This document shows positions 18,877-27,549 of a DNA stretch of 64,000 bases, in pieces. The notes beneath the pieces were generated by a model, which was given only the letters and a program-made list of their open reading frames with translations, had not been told where the DNA came from and made no database searches. This DNA is from Histomonas meleagridis (lineage: Eukaryota; Parabasalia; Tritrichomonadida; Dientamoebidae). The stretch's first letter is position 1; each line of letters begins with the position of its first letter. The DNA is taken from contig WSYJ01000133.1 of NCBI GenBank assembly GCA_020186115.1, positions 124,001 to 188,000 on the forward strand. The letters run 5' to 3'. The translations under genes were made by a program, and so were the position numbers.

Positions 18877-19395
18877 ACGGTCGACATCAGCTTTTTAAAT
18901 GCTTATTTGGCTTTGCACCCATAAACGAACTCCAACTCAAAAAGTCGTATCGGGAAAGTCACTTTTTTGTGATTTTTAGGGCGCCTCGTTTTGTTCAAAA
19001 GATGGAAGTGTATCTCAAAAAGTTAAAGAAAGGAGTGCCCTTTTTCAAAATATGATCATATCATTATAACATCGGCAAAATAGAATATGTAATTGATTAA
19101 AATTAAATTTTCATTGATTTGATTTCGATGATTATCATTTTTTGTATCTTAAAATTTTTAATTAGTTAAAATTAAATTTTCATTGATTTGATTTTGTTGG
19201 TTATCATTTTTTTGTATCTGAAGATTTTGTTATAATTTAACAATTTTGATGTATCATTTTTGTATATTTGCCCGAAATTATGGGTTTGGTAAAATGAATG
19301 TCAATTGAAACATTCCCCATCGTTATTTTCAAAAAGCCATGTTTTTCACAATATTGAATGTGTTGTAAAATATTTGAAAGAAAATTCTTGGATTG
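18877..19395. other. intergenic DNA with an AACGGTC box and a direct repeat
   Basis: An AACGGTC box (18876-18882) overlaps the RAD51-paralogue stop codon. Only a 26-codon frame starting near 18898 follows it, so no convincing gene goes with it. The two-copy repeat is listed separately. The rest is AT-rich. Confidence 0.45.
19094..19221. repeat. two-copy direct repeat, about 58 bp each
   Basis: AAAATTAAATTTTCATTGAT begins both copies (about 19099 and 19168), and both continue to a shared TTATCATTTTTTGTATCT; the copies are offset by about 70 bp with a few substitutions. Noncoding. It lies upstream of the membrane-protein gene at 19396. Confidence 0.75.
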
Positions 19396-20454
19396 ATGGA
19401 AAGGATAGAGGAACCACTTATCGATGAAACAACATCAAATGATAATTTAACCAGTTACTCAGACTCGTCATCAGATAAAAGCACTCAAACAAAGAAAAAA
19501 TCTTCATCAATTTGGAAAACAATAAATATGATAAGTTTTTTCGTATGTATTAGTCTTCTTATATTTTTCACAATTCTTTTTCCGTTGATATACTTAATTC
19601 CTCTATCGGAGTATCAGGAATCCAAAAGGCTTCATCCAGCTCAGGAATTTCTTGAGGTACCATCCATTCTTAATTTCTTTCATTGGTTCTATTATGCTGT
19701 TGCATTTATTGTTTTAATGGCGATTCCTTTTTCCAAAATTCGAGATCCAAATCTTAAATCACAAAGATTTTGCGTACTCACATTTTTTGGAATTATCTTA
19801 GGTTGCATCACTATACTGTTTCCCATTATTACTACGTATCGCTACATTGATAAATATATCGATAATGCAAAACAATACACAGAATACAATCGAAACATCA
19901 CTCATATGATTTCATGGATTCCGAACATTATTTTTAGTGCCAATGGTTATACCTACAACGAAACAACGAAACAAAAAAAGATATGTACACCTGAAACAAT
20001 AATTATCCAAGGAATAAATGCGACGACAATTAGCAACATCACTGATATTGAAGAATATGGCTTTATACGAATGAATCTTGCAATTACATTAACAGCAGAA
20101 CAACGGCGATATATATCCGATTATTCTTCTCGATATAAAAAGGCTTTGCCTATTACAATTGATGGCGAAAAGATTCATTGGGATTACAAATTTGGAGTTC
20201 GAATGTTCGAATATCCAAAAGATTTGTTTTTGGTACAAAAACATGAATTAAATGGAAAGTTAAGTAAGGCGAGTTATGTATCAATGGGAATGTTTTGGTC
20301 ATTGATTGGTTACACTTATCGCTTGTACGCGATTCCGATATATAAACATAAGATACAGAAAGTGAATATGACATTTGACATGAAAGAGATACCAAGCGAA
20401 GGAGATCAGCTGTGGAAGACACTGGCGCAGACAAAGTGTCGCCCGACTTTGTAA
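19396..20454 (+). CDS. four-helix membrane protein, function unknown
   Basis: A 352-aa protein I do not recognise. An acidic, Ser/Thr-rich cytoplasmic-type N-terminus (about 40 residues) precedes three hydrophobic helices at roughly 46-70 (ISFFVCISLLIFFTILFPLI), 95-115 and 125-150 (FFGIILGCITILFPIITTY). A long, hydrophilic, N-glycosylation-rich segment follows (NIT, NET, NAT, NIT), which suggests a lumenal or extracellular domain of about 140 residues. A fourth span at about 296-315 (MGMFWSLIGYTYRLYAI) precedes a 35-residue tail. The start is the ATG at 19396; the codon before it is TTG. It is a plausible surface or endomembrane protein. Confidence 0.8.
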   Translation: MERIEEPLIDETTSNDNLTSYSDSSSDKSTQTKKKSSSIWKTINMISFFVCISLLIFFTILFPLIYLIPLSEYQESKRLHPAQEFLEVPSILNFFHWFYYAVAFIVLMAIPFSKIRDPNLKSQRFCVLTFFGIILGCITILFPIITTYRYIDKYIDNAKQYTEYNRNITHMISWIPNIIFSANGYTYNETTKQKKICTPETIIIQGINATTISNITDIEEYGFIRMNLAITLTAEQRRYISDYSSRYKKALPITIDGEKIHWDYKFGVRMFEYPKDLFLVQKHELNGKLSKASYVSMGMFWSLIGYTYRLYAIPIYKHKIQKVNMTFDMKEIPSEGDQLWKTLAQTKCRPTL

Positions 20455-20587
20455 AAATGTATTATTCGTATTATTGTTGTTGTTGAAGGAAATTTGATAT
20501 TTTAATAATCTTTCGCTTTAAATTTGAGTTGTAGACGTATTAATTTCTGTGTGATGTTCCTATGTGGTTTTATTAGTACTGTAAGAA

Positions 20588-20608
20588 ATATATATATATA
20601 TATATATA
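20588..20608. repeat. AT microsatellite
   Basis: An uninterrupted run of about ten AT dinucleotides. It is likely to vary in length between strains. Confidence 0.9.
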
Positions 20609-20716
20609 ACACAATGATTATCCTTTATTTAAAATTAATCTACATTTTAATTTGAACCAGTCCTTGATAATGCATATGTGTTTTTAGAAGATGGACTACA
20701 TGATTCATAAAACCTG

Positions 20717-20738
20717 TATATATATATATATATATATA
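20717..20738. repeat. TA microsatellite
   Basis: An uninterrupted run of about eleven TA dinucleotides, 108 bp after the previous one. Confidence 0.9.
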
Positions 20739-21189
20739 GAAGCTTGAATTATGTAAGATTTTTGATTTGATATCTTTCTCATTTTTTCCAATCAAATTTG
20801 CTCAACCACACCAAGCACTCTTTGAATCTCGAGTCATTTTTATTTTTTATATGTAATTGATTTGTATTTAAAATTACATCTCAATCAAAGAACAAACATC
20901 AATTCTTCTTTTGTGGTTCCAATCGTTTTTGTTTGTAATTTGTCATCTTATGATTAAATTGATTTTTGATTATAAAAAAATAGAAAAATTTGTGCTATAA
21001 CTTCATAGAAAAACCACAGTTACAAGATTACTTCTTTTGTTGTGTATCCACAACAATGTTTGTATATTTTCTTTTAATATCTTTTTGTATATCAATTCCT
21101 TGTTCATTAACAAATATTTTATACTCAATGCAATTCGAATATTTATCGTTAAAAATGACTTAAAAGAATATTTTAATTATTTTATTATT

Positions 21190-23127
21190 TTACTTTACTT
21201 CGATTTCAAATATTGGGTTACAATTTTCGAACTTCACATTAATTCTCTCTCCTTCCTTCCACTTCGACAACGCTATTGATGACTTTACTATGTTCATCAA
21301 TATTTCTGTTTGCCACTTCGATCTCTTTCCTCCGTTAATTTTTGTAGCCTTAGCGATCATTTCCTTTGCGCTATTAAACTTTCTTGTTATTTCATTTCTT
21401 AGCACGTTGAGCGGCAAATTTTTTGCTTCGTACAACGCCTGAAAGTTATTATATGGTATAGCAATTGGCTGTATGAAGTATCTTAAAGCTGAAGTTCTTT
21501 CTTCGTAAATCTTTTGTTGACATGTAAACATTCCGTTAACTTTATTATATAAATTTTCTTTGTTTATAAGTCGCATCACTTGGAAACTCGCGTCCATATA
21601 CAATGAATATGCTTGCGCTTCGATTTCTTGAATTGATTCTTCTTTACGTTGCCTTTGTATGTCTTGCGTTGATATCGCTGAACGATTTCCTTTACGTCGT
21701 TGATGTATCGTATAGATCGATTGAACGGTACGTTCGTTCTCATAATATTCCGAAAATTTGGACCATATCGATGATAAGTTCGAAAATATTGTTCCGTAAT
21801 CATTAGCATTATATAGATTTGAGATGATTGCAAACTTAATATATGTGTCGGATAAGATTAATGAGGTTAAACGACTCCAATGAATCGTTGGATTTGCGAT
21901 TAAGTATCGATATGAATCAGAAGTAACTTTAGGAAAATGATTCGAATTGACTGCCTTAAGTTGAAGTTCATGTGTTATTTGTTGGATGTGGCCCCAACAT
22001 TTAAGTGTATATTCGGATAATATTCGATGCGCACAACAAATTGGTTGTATTAAGGCACGAATACAATGCTTTACGAAAAAGTAGTACTGGCTATCAAATT
22101 GTTTCTGATCAATTAATGTGGCTTTGAGAATTGATGTAGGAACATGATACTGTTGAAATTCATGTTCAAGTAATTTTAATGCTGAGGTCTCAAAAATAAG
22201 TTGGTCATCACTTTGTGGGAAAATAATGGAATAAAGAACGATACGGACGAACGTTAAGGCGTTTTGATGCGAAATGCTCCAATTCGAAGCTGTGGCAATT
22301 AGGTCGCTAGTATTGGTGCTACGTGGATATTCACGAAGGGAAGATAAGTCAGAAAGCATTTGAGTACAAAGTGAACAGGCTGTTTCATGATCTGGAATTT
22401 GAAGTTTAGATGGAGCACAATGAGACGGGAGTTGACGATTATGAATAGTCATACAAAAACCAATTGCAGCTGAATCTTTTGGATAATTGGGTGCTGTTGG
22501 TGGTTCAATTGATGTGGGATTCTCAACATATTTTGCAAGATTTACTTCATATTGACAAAAATCAAGTATGTCAGAAAGTTGTGGGTTTTCGGATTTTAAT
22601 TTTTCTATTTTAGAGATTTCTTCTTCGATATTGTATTCATTAAAATATTTTTTGATTTCTTCTAATTCTTTAAAATCTTGCGTCCAAATTGCACTGTTAA
22701 TAATACTATATTTTATTGCATACTCTTCAATTGTTAATGTTGCATATGTAAAAGAAAAAATTATGGATTTAAGAATTTCGTTTTTAATTTGATAATCTTT
22801 GTGAATGTAAATACAAGTTAAAATGCTTTGGAAAATGCTGTAACCTTCTAAGCGTGACATTTGACAATCAAATAAATATCCAGTAATTTTTCTAATTTTA
22901 TCATCTGTTATATTTTCATCAGGAATTTGATTTTTTCCCATATAATCAGCAACGCTAAATATTCCATTTGATAGTAGATGACCATCAATTCGTTTTGAAC
23001 CAACAGGTAAACAGCTCATTGTGGTTTTTGCATTCATTTTTTCATTTGATATATATTCATCATACTTTAGTTGTGCTTGACATTGTTGAAAGATGGAAAT
23101 TGGTATTTCAGTCCAATTTTCTTCCAT
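21190..23127 (-). CDS. NAA35: NatC N-terminal acetyltransferase auxiliary subunit NAA35 (Mak10)
   Basis: The 645-aa product carries the most conserved NAA35 block near residues 90-125: RLEGYSIFQSILTCIYIH followed by an ILKSIIFSF-type helix (human [21 protein letters not shown]). Just upstream is KRIDGHLLSNGIFSVADYM (human PIDGVLLPAELIGIMDTC). The rest is helical, with the C-terminal P-Y-N-F-QALYEAKNLP stretch. NAA35 anchors the catalytic subunit NAA30 to ribosomes for acetylation of Met-hydrophobic N-termini. Human NAA35 is 725 aa, so this one is somewhat short. The highly conserved EAMSAIEMMDPKMD segment of other species is not seen, which is unusual. I start at the first ATG (MEENWTEIP), not the upstream TTG. 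NAA30 is not in this window. Confidence 0.82.
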   Translation of the reverse strand: MEENWTEIPISIFQQCQAQLKYDEYISNEKMNAKTTMSCLPVGSKRIDGHLLSNGIFSVADYMGKNQIPDENITDDKIRKITGYLFDCQMSRLEGYSIFQSILTCIYIHKDYQIKNEILKSIIFSFTYATLTIEEYAIKYSIINSAIWTQDFKELEEIKKYFNEYNIEEEISKIEKLKSENPQLSDILDFCQYEVNLAKYVENPTSIEPPTAPNYPKDSAAIGFCMTIHNRQLPSHCAPSKLQIPDHETACSLCTQMLSDLSSLREYPRSTNTSDLIATASNWSISHQNALTFVRIVLYSIIFPQSDDQLIFETSALKLLEHEFQQYHVPTSILKATLIDQKQFDSQYYFFVKHCIRALIQPICCAHRILSEYTLKCWGHIQQITHELQLKAVNSNHFPKVTSDSYRYLIANPTIHWSRLTSLILSDTYIKFAIISNLYNANDYGTIFSNLSSIWSKFSEYYENERTVQSIYTIHQRRKGNRSAISTQDIQRQRKEESIQEIEAQAYSLYMDASFQVMRLINKENLYNKVNGMFTCQQKIYEERTSALRYFIQPIAIPYNNFQALYEAKNLPLNVLRNEITRKFNSAKEMIAKATKINGGKRSKWQTEILMNIVKSSIALSKWKEGERINVKFENCNPIFEIEVK

Positions 23128-23642
23128 GTAGCCAAATGTCAATAATACAACAGTTCAAATTTTCATGACACAAAAATTATTGAATATGTGAAATTTGAAT
23201 GACAGTTGGAACTAAAACCACATTGGGAAAATCTGTTTGAGGATAGTAGAATCCAGGAGGACTAAAGCTTTAGGTTTGGACAACTTCAAAGCCGCAAAGC
23301 CCTCTAGTCGGGCCTACTTATAACATTACAACATGATTTTTCACATCTTCTAATAACTGAATTGCGCCATTTTTCCTCTATCAGAATATTATTTCTATTA
23401 AAAATATTCGTCAATTTGGGGTGCCCCTATTGAGCAGACGTTTATGGGGGAGACGTTAAACTTTTTTTTGAAAAACAAAACTTTCTAACTTTAATGTTAA
23501 CATTATAATTATCAACCTAATTTTTTTGCCAGTATTATTATTCATTGTAAGTATGAATGTGCGTATTTTAGAAATTTTTTAATAATAATAAATAATTCCT
23601 TATGAAACATTTGTAAATAGGTCTTACTCACATGAGAACAAT
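23128..23642. other. intergenic DNA upstream of NAA35
   Basis: AT-rich with one GC-richer patch (about 23250-23320) and a repeated AGACGTT (around 23434 and 23451) separated by a G-run. I tested the patch for tRNA features and saw none. Nothing is assigned. Confidence 0.45.
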
Positions 23643-24098
23643 TTAATTTGGCACAGAGATACCACACTCTTCCATAAGTTTGTCAGTATCAAAAACAACA
23701 TCTTTTTCTAAATCGACACTTGGAGTCTGTGGCTTTTTGAAAAATTTCCCTAAAATCTTGTTGGTTTTCCTTCGCCTTGTTTCTTTTTCAAGAAGTGTTA
23801 GCCTTCCTTTAACTTTTTGAACAAAATTGAGCATGCAATTAATTGATTCAAAAATCTGATTTAACTTTTCCGTCAATTGATGTGGATCCCCAAGTTGATC
23901 AACTGCAGCGACCTCCTCAACCAAAGCTAGCATCTCATTTAAGCGAATGAGAATTGGTTCACATTTTTGACGTTCTTTGACTCTGAATCTGATAATTGCT
24001 TCATTATTTGGCCCAATTAGCTGTACTAATTCCTCACATAGATCTTCAAGAGAAACATTGCATTCTTCGATTTGTTTTTCTGTTTCTTGGGTGCTCAT
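23643..24098 (-). CDS. small helical protein, function unknown
   Basis: A 151-aa hydrophilic, helix-rich protein. Heptad-like stretches run from EETEKQ-type N-terminal residues through LEDLCEELVQLI and EKLNQIFESINCMLNFVQKV to a basic patch ETRRRKTNK and a C-terminus ending GISVPN. The layout resembles small coiled-coil subunits of trafficking complexes (BLOC/BORC type), but I cannot name a family. I use the ATG of MSTQETEK; an in-frame TTG five codons upstream is not needed. An AACCGTT box lies at 24130-24136, about 32 nt upstream, which supports both the gene and the start. Confidence 0.65.
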   Translation of the reverse strand: MSTQETEKQIEECNVSLEDLCEELVQLIGPNNEAIIRFRVKERQKCEPILIRLNEMLALVEEVAAVDQLGDPHQLTEKLNQIFESINCMLNFVQKVKGRLTLLEKETRRRKTNKILGKFFKKPQTPSVDLEKDVVFDTDKLMEECGISVPN

Positions 24099-24129
24099 TT
24101 GAAAAAAGTGCAATTATTAAAACCGCGAA

Positions 24130-24136
24130 AACCGTT
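24130..24136. promoter_or_regulatory. AACCGTT box
   Basis: About 32 nt upstream of the ATG at 24098 (minus strand). It is flanked by AACCGCG and by GCGGTT, so the GCGG/CCGC core occurs three times within about 20 bp. The role is inferred. Confidence 0.4.
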
Positions 24137-24557
24137 GCGGTTATGCATATGTGGAAGTTGTTCTGAAGGATTATAAATCGAAATCTAAGAGTCAAAATAC
24201 TTCAAGAACAAAAGGGATTGATTTAATTCATTACGTGTTTTATGTATGATTTAATGTTTATATATAATATTTTAAGATAAATTTATCTTAATTTTAATAT
24301 TAAAATTATTTAAATCAGCACTTCCAAAGCATTTGTAAATGATCACCCTAAAGTCACTGGTTTAATAATAATAAATAAATCAATGTATCAAAACAAAAGT
24401 ATGTACATTGTTGATTAATCATTTTGATAAAAACGAAACTTGGGCTAAATACTCTTTAAAAAAAGACTTTTGTTGTCTTTGTGATTTGTTAAATATACAG
24501 ATTTAAAATATTTTAAAAATATTTTTTTCCTCTTTATTCTTCTATTGGGCACCCGAA

Positions 24558-24589
24558 AACGGTTTCTTTAGTTTTGGGCGGGAAAACGC
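24558..24589 (+). promoter_or_regulatory. AACGGTT box plus E2F-like GGCGGGAAA
   Basis: AACGGTT (24558-24564) is followed by GGGCGGGAAAACGC, which contains GGCGGGAAA (24577-24585), an exact match to the E2F/DP consensus TTTCCCGCC on the other strand. It lies 32 nt before the ATG of the coiled-coil gene at 24617. Trichomonad E2F binding is not shown here; the match is sequence only. Confidence 0.4.
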
Positions 24590-24616
24590 TTGACAAGACG
24601 TTAACTATTTGTTGGC

Positions 24617-25195
24617 ATGAACGTAGATGATTTAAGCAAACTCAGTTCTGATATATTAAACACAAGCGATTTAAGTCCAGATGCATATGCCCTTGCAAAA
24701 GTCATTCAAGAACTCCTCCCATTATTCAAAGAAAATGCGGAATTATATTCAGACATGAGGAAAAAACTCGTTAATCATTATCTTAATCAACCATCACTTG
24801 AAATTGAAAAATCTTTTTCATTCGAATTAACAGATAAAATAGCAGAAGAAACTCCAAAACCAGATAATTCAAAATTAAAAGATCAACTATTAAAATTAGC
24901 TAAACAACTTTCTCAGTTTAACCAGCAGTCAATTGAAACCAAAGCGCAAACAGAAAAAACAATTGAACAACTTGATAAAGAAATATCTGATTTAAAGGAT
25001 CAAGTTAAAAATTACCAAATGTTAATAGAAAGATTGTCTAGACCTAATTCAGAAATGCCAACGCCAGCGCGAGTCTCTTCAAAATCGTCAGAAAGTTCCC
25101 TATTTCAAAGCACATCTACTCCCAAAAGAAGATCATATACACCTCGAATATCACCATCTTCAGGACAAAGAGTAATGTTTTCAATGCCTAATTAG
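24617..25195 (+). CDS. coiled-coil protein with Ser/Pro-rich tail, function unknown
   Basis: A 192-aa protein. A helical N-terminus (about 1-65) is followed by a coiled coil at about 90-145 (KDQLLKLAKQLSQF, EKTIEQLDKEISDLKDQV). The basic, Ser/Thr/Pro-rich tail has STPKRRSYTPRIS, with several SP/TP sites that look like CDK-type phosphorylation sites. That tail, together with the E2F-like promoter site, suggests a cell-cycle or cytoskeletal role, but this is inference and I recognise no family. Codon pattern and the upstream box support a real gene. Confidence 0.7.
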   Translation: MNVDDLSKLSSDILNTSDLSPDAYALAKVIQELLPLFKENAELYSDMRKKLVNHYLNQPSLEIEKSFSFELTDKIAEETPKPDNSKLKDQLLKLAKQLSQFNQQSIETKAQTEKTIEQLDKEISDLKDQVKNYQMLIERLSRPNSEMPTPARVSSKSSESSLFQSTSTPKRRSYTPRISPSSGQRVMFSMPN

Positions 25196-25317
25196 TTTTG
25201 TAAATAAAAATGTATTTATTTTTCATTTAAATCAAACGTTATGAAAAGTTTTGGAATTTGTTATATTCTTTAGCAACAATTTTATTTAAAAAAAATAATA
25301 AAAACAAATTTAACAAT

Positions 25318-27291
25318 TTATTTAAGTATATTATGCATATAAAGTTCTGTTGTATATATCTTTTCATAAAACTCCTGCTGAGCAGCGTTCATTGTCTTTT
25401 TTAATGTTTTGCTTTGCAACGTTTGTTCGAATTTATCTTTTGCAGTTTTCAATTGCTTAATTAGAATTTCGTCATTAGTTTTTTGCAACTCTTCGACCAA
25501 AACGTTATACTTTGGGATAAATTCGTTTAATTCCAATTGCATAAACTTAATGATATCGTCTGTGTTCTGTTCAATGAGAAAATCTTTTTCAGAAAAAATA
25601 ATTGGAAAATTTAATCCATTATTTGATATAACTTCCATAAATACATTTACATCGATTTGTTTATCTTTCGATATATTAATTGCCTCTCCGAATAATTCAC
25701 TAATTATATTCGGCTTTAAATCAAATTTTAATTTTTTAAGTAAATTCTCAAATTGTGAATAAGTTATAATTTTATTTTTCTGTAAAATTTCATTACATTT
25801 ATCTTTGAGCGATTCATTGATCTTCATACATTCTTCATTATAAGCTGTTAATATAAAGTCGATTATCCCATCAAGTTGTACTAAGTTCTTTCCACTAAAT
25901 CGTATCAAATCGGCGCCGGAGATTTTGATAAGGCGCTCGATATAAAACTCTAAAATTTTACCATTCGAAAATCGTTTTAATACAATTTCGGCTGCGTTAC
26001 ATGCTGATGGTATTGGTATTAAACTCGTCGTTTCTTTGCCACTGCTAATGTCGGGAAACAATGGCCCTGGATTTGCTTTGTTCATCATTGTAAGTGTATA
26101 TAAATAAAAATGTAAAGTTTGGATCGGTAATGGATCAATTAACCCGAAAAATCGTGCAAATAATGTAATTCGTGAAATGCCACTTTCAATATATTCTTTA
26201 ATTGTCTCTAATAAATCATATAACGTTCGTTCTGTATAAAAACGTGAACCATAAACGTTTAATAGAATATCATATACAATATTACAAAATGGTTCGCGTA
26301 AAAGAGATTTATCATAGGTTTTATATGAAAAATATGTCATGTAATTACTATAAATATAAGAAATAATAGAAAATACCCACTGAAGAGAACGTTTGTTGGG
26401 CTTCGTATCAGATGGTAACGATAGGAAAAGTGGCGGGAACTTTTTGAGCGGATCAAATGAACTGTTTGGTGAAAAATCAACAAAATGCTCAACATCATTT
26501 AAAACATTGGCAATATCTAAAGGAGATACTACATTTTCTCGCATTTTCCAGCGGAAATTTTGAGAACGAGATTCAAGTTCACAACTTGAAAATGAAAAAG
26601 TCGGTTCATCTTTAATTTCTTCTTCTGGATTTGTATCTGTTATCTTTAACTTGGCTTTAAGTGCTTTGATTTCTTCGTTGAGCTTGTTACAGAGTTGAAC
26701 TTGTTCATCAATCTTTTTTTGGATATCAACAAGCTTAAAACCATCATTCTCTTGAGTACTATTCCAACTGGCTTTATCTTCTTCATATGCGGATTGAACA
26801 GTATTTAATTGAGATTTAACATATTCTAAATCTGTCTTCAAAAACTGCATTCGATCTTTGTGACATGTGAGAATATATTTGCATTCTTCTTTTTGAACTT
26901 GAAAAAGCTTGGTTAAAAATTGTTGGTTTCGTTTCCATAAAACAGCAAATAATCTACCTCGCTCTGCACAATCAATAGAAACTTGACGAACAAGTTCATT
27001 GAAAGCAACAGAAAACCAATGTTGAGCTTGAACGCAAACATCTAAAGGATTGTCGTTTTGTTCAAGATTTTCTGCTAAAACTGAATTAAGCCATTCTCCT
27101 AGTAATTCTACTTCTCGCCTTGAAGCAGGTGCTGGTGTTGAAAAGTTTTTCTGCCTCCAATTTTTTGCTGTGAAAGATGAACGAGCAATAGATGGTTTTG
27201 AAAATCCTACCGGTTTGGAGCTAAGTGGCTTAATTATTTTTGAAGTATTACTTTGCTGATAGACTGGGAAAGGTTGTCTAACAGCCCTCAT
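25318..27291 (-). CDS. axonemal dynein light chain-domain protein (AXDND1-like)
   Basis: A 657-aa protein. Near residues 95-135 it has NELVRQVSIDCAERGRLFAV, which closely matches the axonemal dynein light chain p28/DNALI1 signature (DELIRQVTINCAERGLLL). A coiled coil follows (about 150-220, ending IKALKAKLKI), as in that domain. The remaining 400 residues are helical, with an EF-hand-like stretch near 540-580 (ISKDKQIDVNVFMEVI), so the protein is far larger than p28 and nearer to AXDND1. The N-terminus is disordered and basic. It is probably flagellar, tied to inner-arm dynein or the axoneme, and trichomonads have several flagella. The domain is sure; the exact orthology is not. Confidence 0.72.
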   Translation of the reverse strand: MRAVRQPFPVYQQSNTSKIIKPLSSKPVGFSKPSIARSSFTAKNWRQKNFSTPAPASRREVELLGEWLNSVLAENLEQNDNPLDVCVQAQHWFSVAFNELVRQVSIDCAERGRLFAVLWKRNQQFLTKLFQVQKEECKYILTCHKDRMQFLKTDLEYVKSQLNTVQSAYEEDKASWNSTQENDGFKLVDIQKKIDEQVQLCNKLNEEIKALKAKLKITDTNPEEEIKDEPTFSFSSCELESRSQNFRWKMRENVVSPLDIANVLNDVEHFVDFSPNSSFDPLKKFPPLFLSLPSDTKPNKRSLQWVFSIISYIYSNYMTYFSYKTYDKSLLREPFCNIVYDILLNVYGSRFYTERTLYDLLETIKEYIESGISRITLFARFFGLIDPLPIQTLHFYLYTLTMMNKANPGPLFPDISSGKETTSLIPIPSACNAAEIVLKRFSNGKILEFYIERLIKISGADLIRFSGKNLVQLDGIIDFILTAYNEECMKINESLKDKCNEILQKNKIITYSQFENLLKKLKFDLKPNIISELFGEAINISKDKQIDVNVFMEVISNNGLNFPIIFSEKDFLIEQNTDDIIKFMQLELNEFIPKYNVLVEELQKTNDEILIKQLKTAKDKFEQTLQSKTLKKTMNAAQQEFYEKIYTTELYMHNILK

Positions 27292-27354
27292 TTTGGTTCA
27301 ATATCTCGAAATTCTTCCCAATGTTAAAAAACGTATTTTGGAGCACACCTATTT

Positions 27355-27366
27355 CGGCCGTTTATT
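27355..27366. promoter_or_regulatory. ATAAACGGCC box upstream of the axonemal gene
   Basis: On the gene strand ATAAACGGCCGAA lies about 65 nt before the ATG at 27291. The same ATAAACGG core precedes RPB8 and the longin-like gene at 62762. Confidence 0.4.
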
Positions 27367-27459
27367 TGATTATTAAACGTGCATTTTTTTCATCATTCTG
27401 TTTTGTTCTATATAAGCAATATGTTGGCTCAAAGTAAATCAAAATGATAATACTTTACG

Positions 27460-27541
27460 TATACTTTAATTAAATATAAATATTAGTAATAATTAAATAT
27501 TAGTAATAATAATAAAGTATACTTTAATTAAATATTATAAA
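27460..27541. repeat. short nested AT-rich repeats
   Basis: TATACTTTAATTAAATAT occurs at both ends of this block, and AAATATTAGTAATAAT occurs twice between them. It lies in the gap between the 5' end of the axonemal gene and the 3' end of the RhoGEF gene. Simple slippage repeats; no function is implied. Confidence 0.7.
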
Positions 27542-27549
27542 CATATTGT

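Larger units (their letters stand above)
20455..21189. other. AT-rich intergenic DNA between converging genes
   Basis: No coding pattern. It holds two AT dinucleotide microsatellites (listed separately) and lies between the 3' ends of the membrane-protein gene and NAA35. Confidence 0.6.
24099..24616. other. divergent intergenic region with AACGG boxes and an E2F-like site
   Basis: It separates two divergent genes for small helical proteins. An AACCGTT box stands at the left end, and AACGGTT plus GGCGGGAAA stand at the right end. The middle is AT-rich with no coding pattern. Confidence 0.5.

Noticed and set aside
18876-18980. A small gene after the AACGGTC box at the RAD51-paralogue stop
   Set aside because: Only a 26-codon frame follows; the box overlapping the stop is probably chance.
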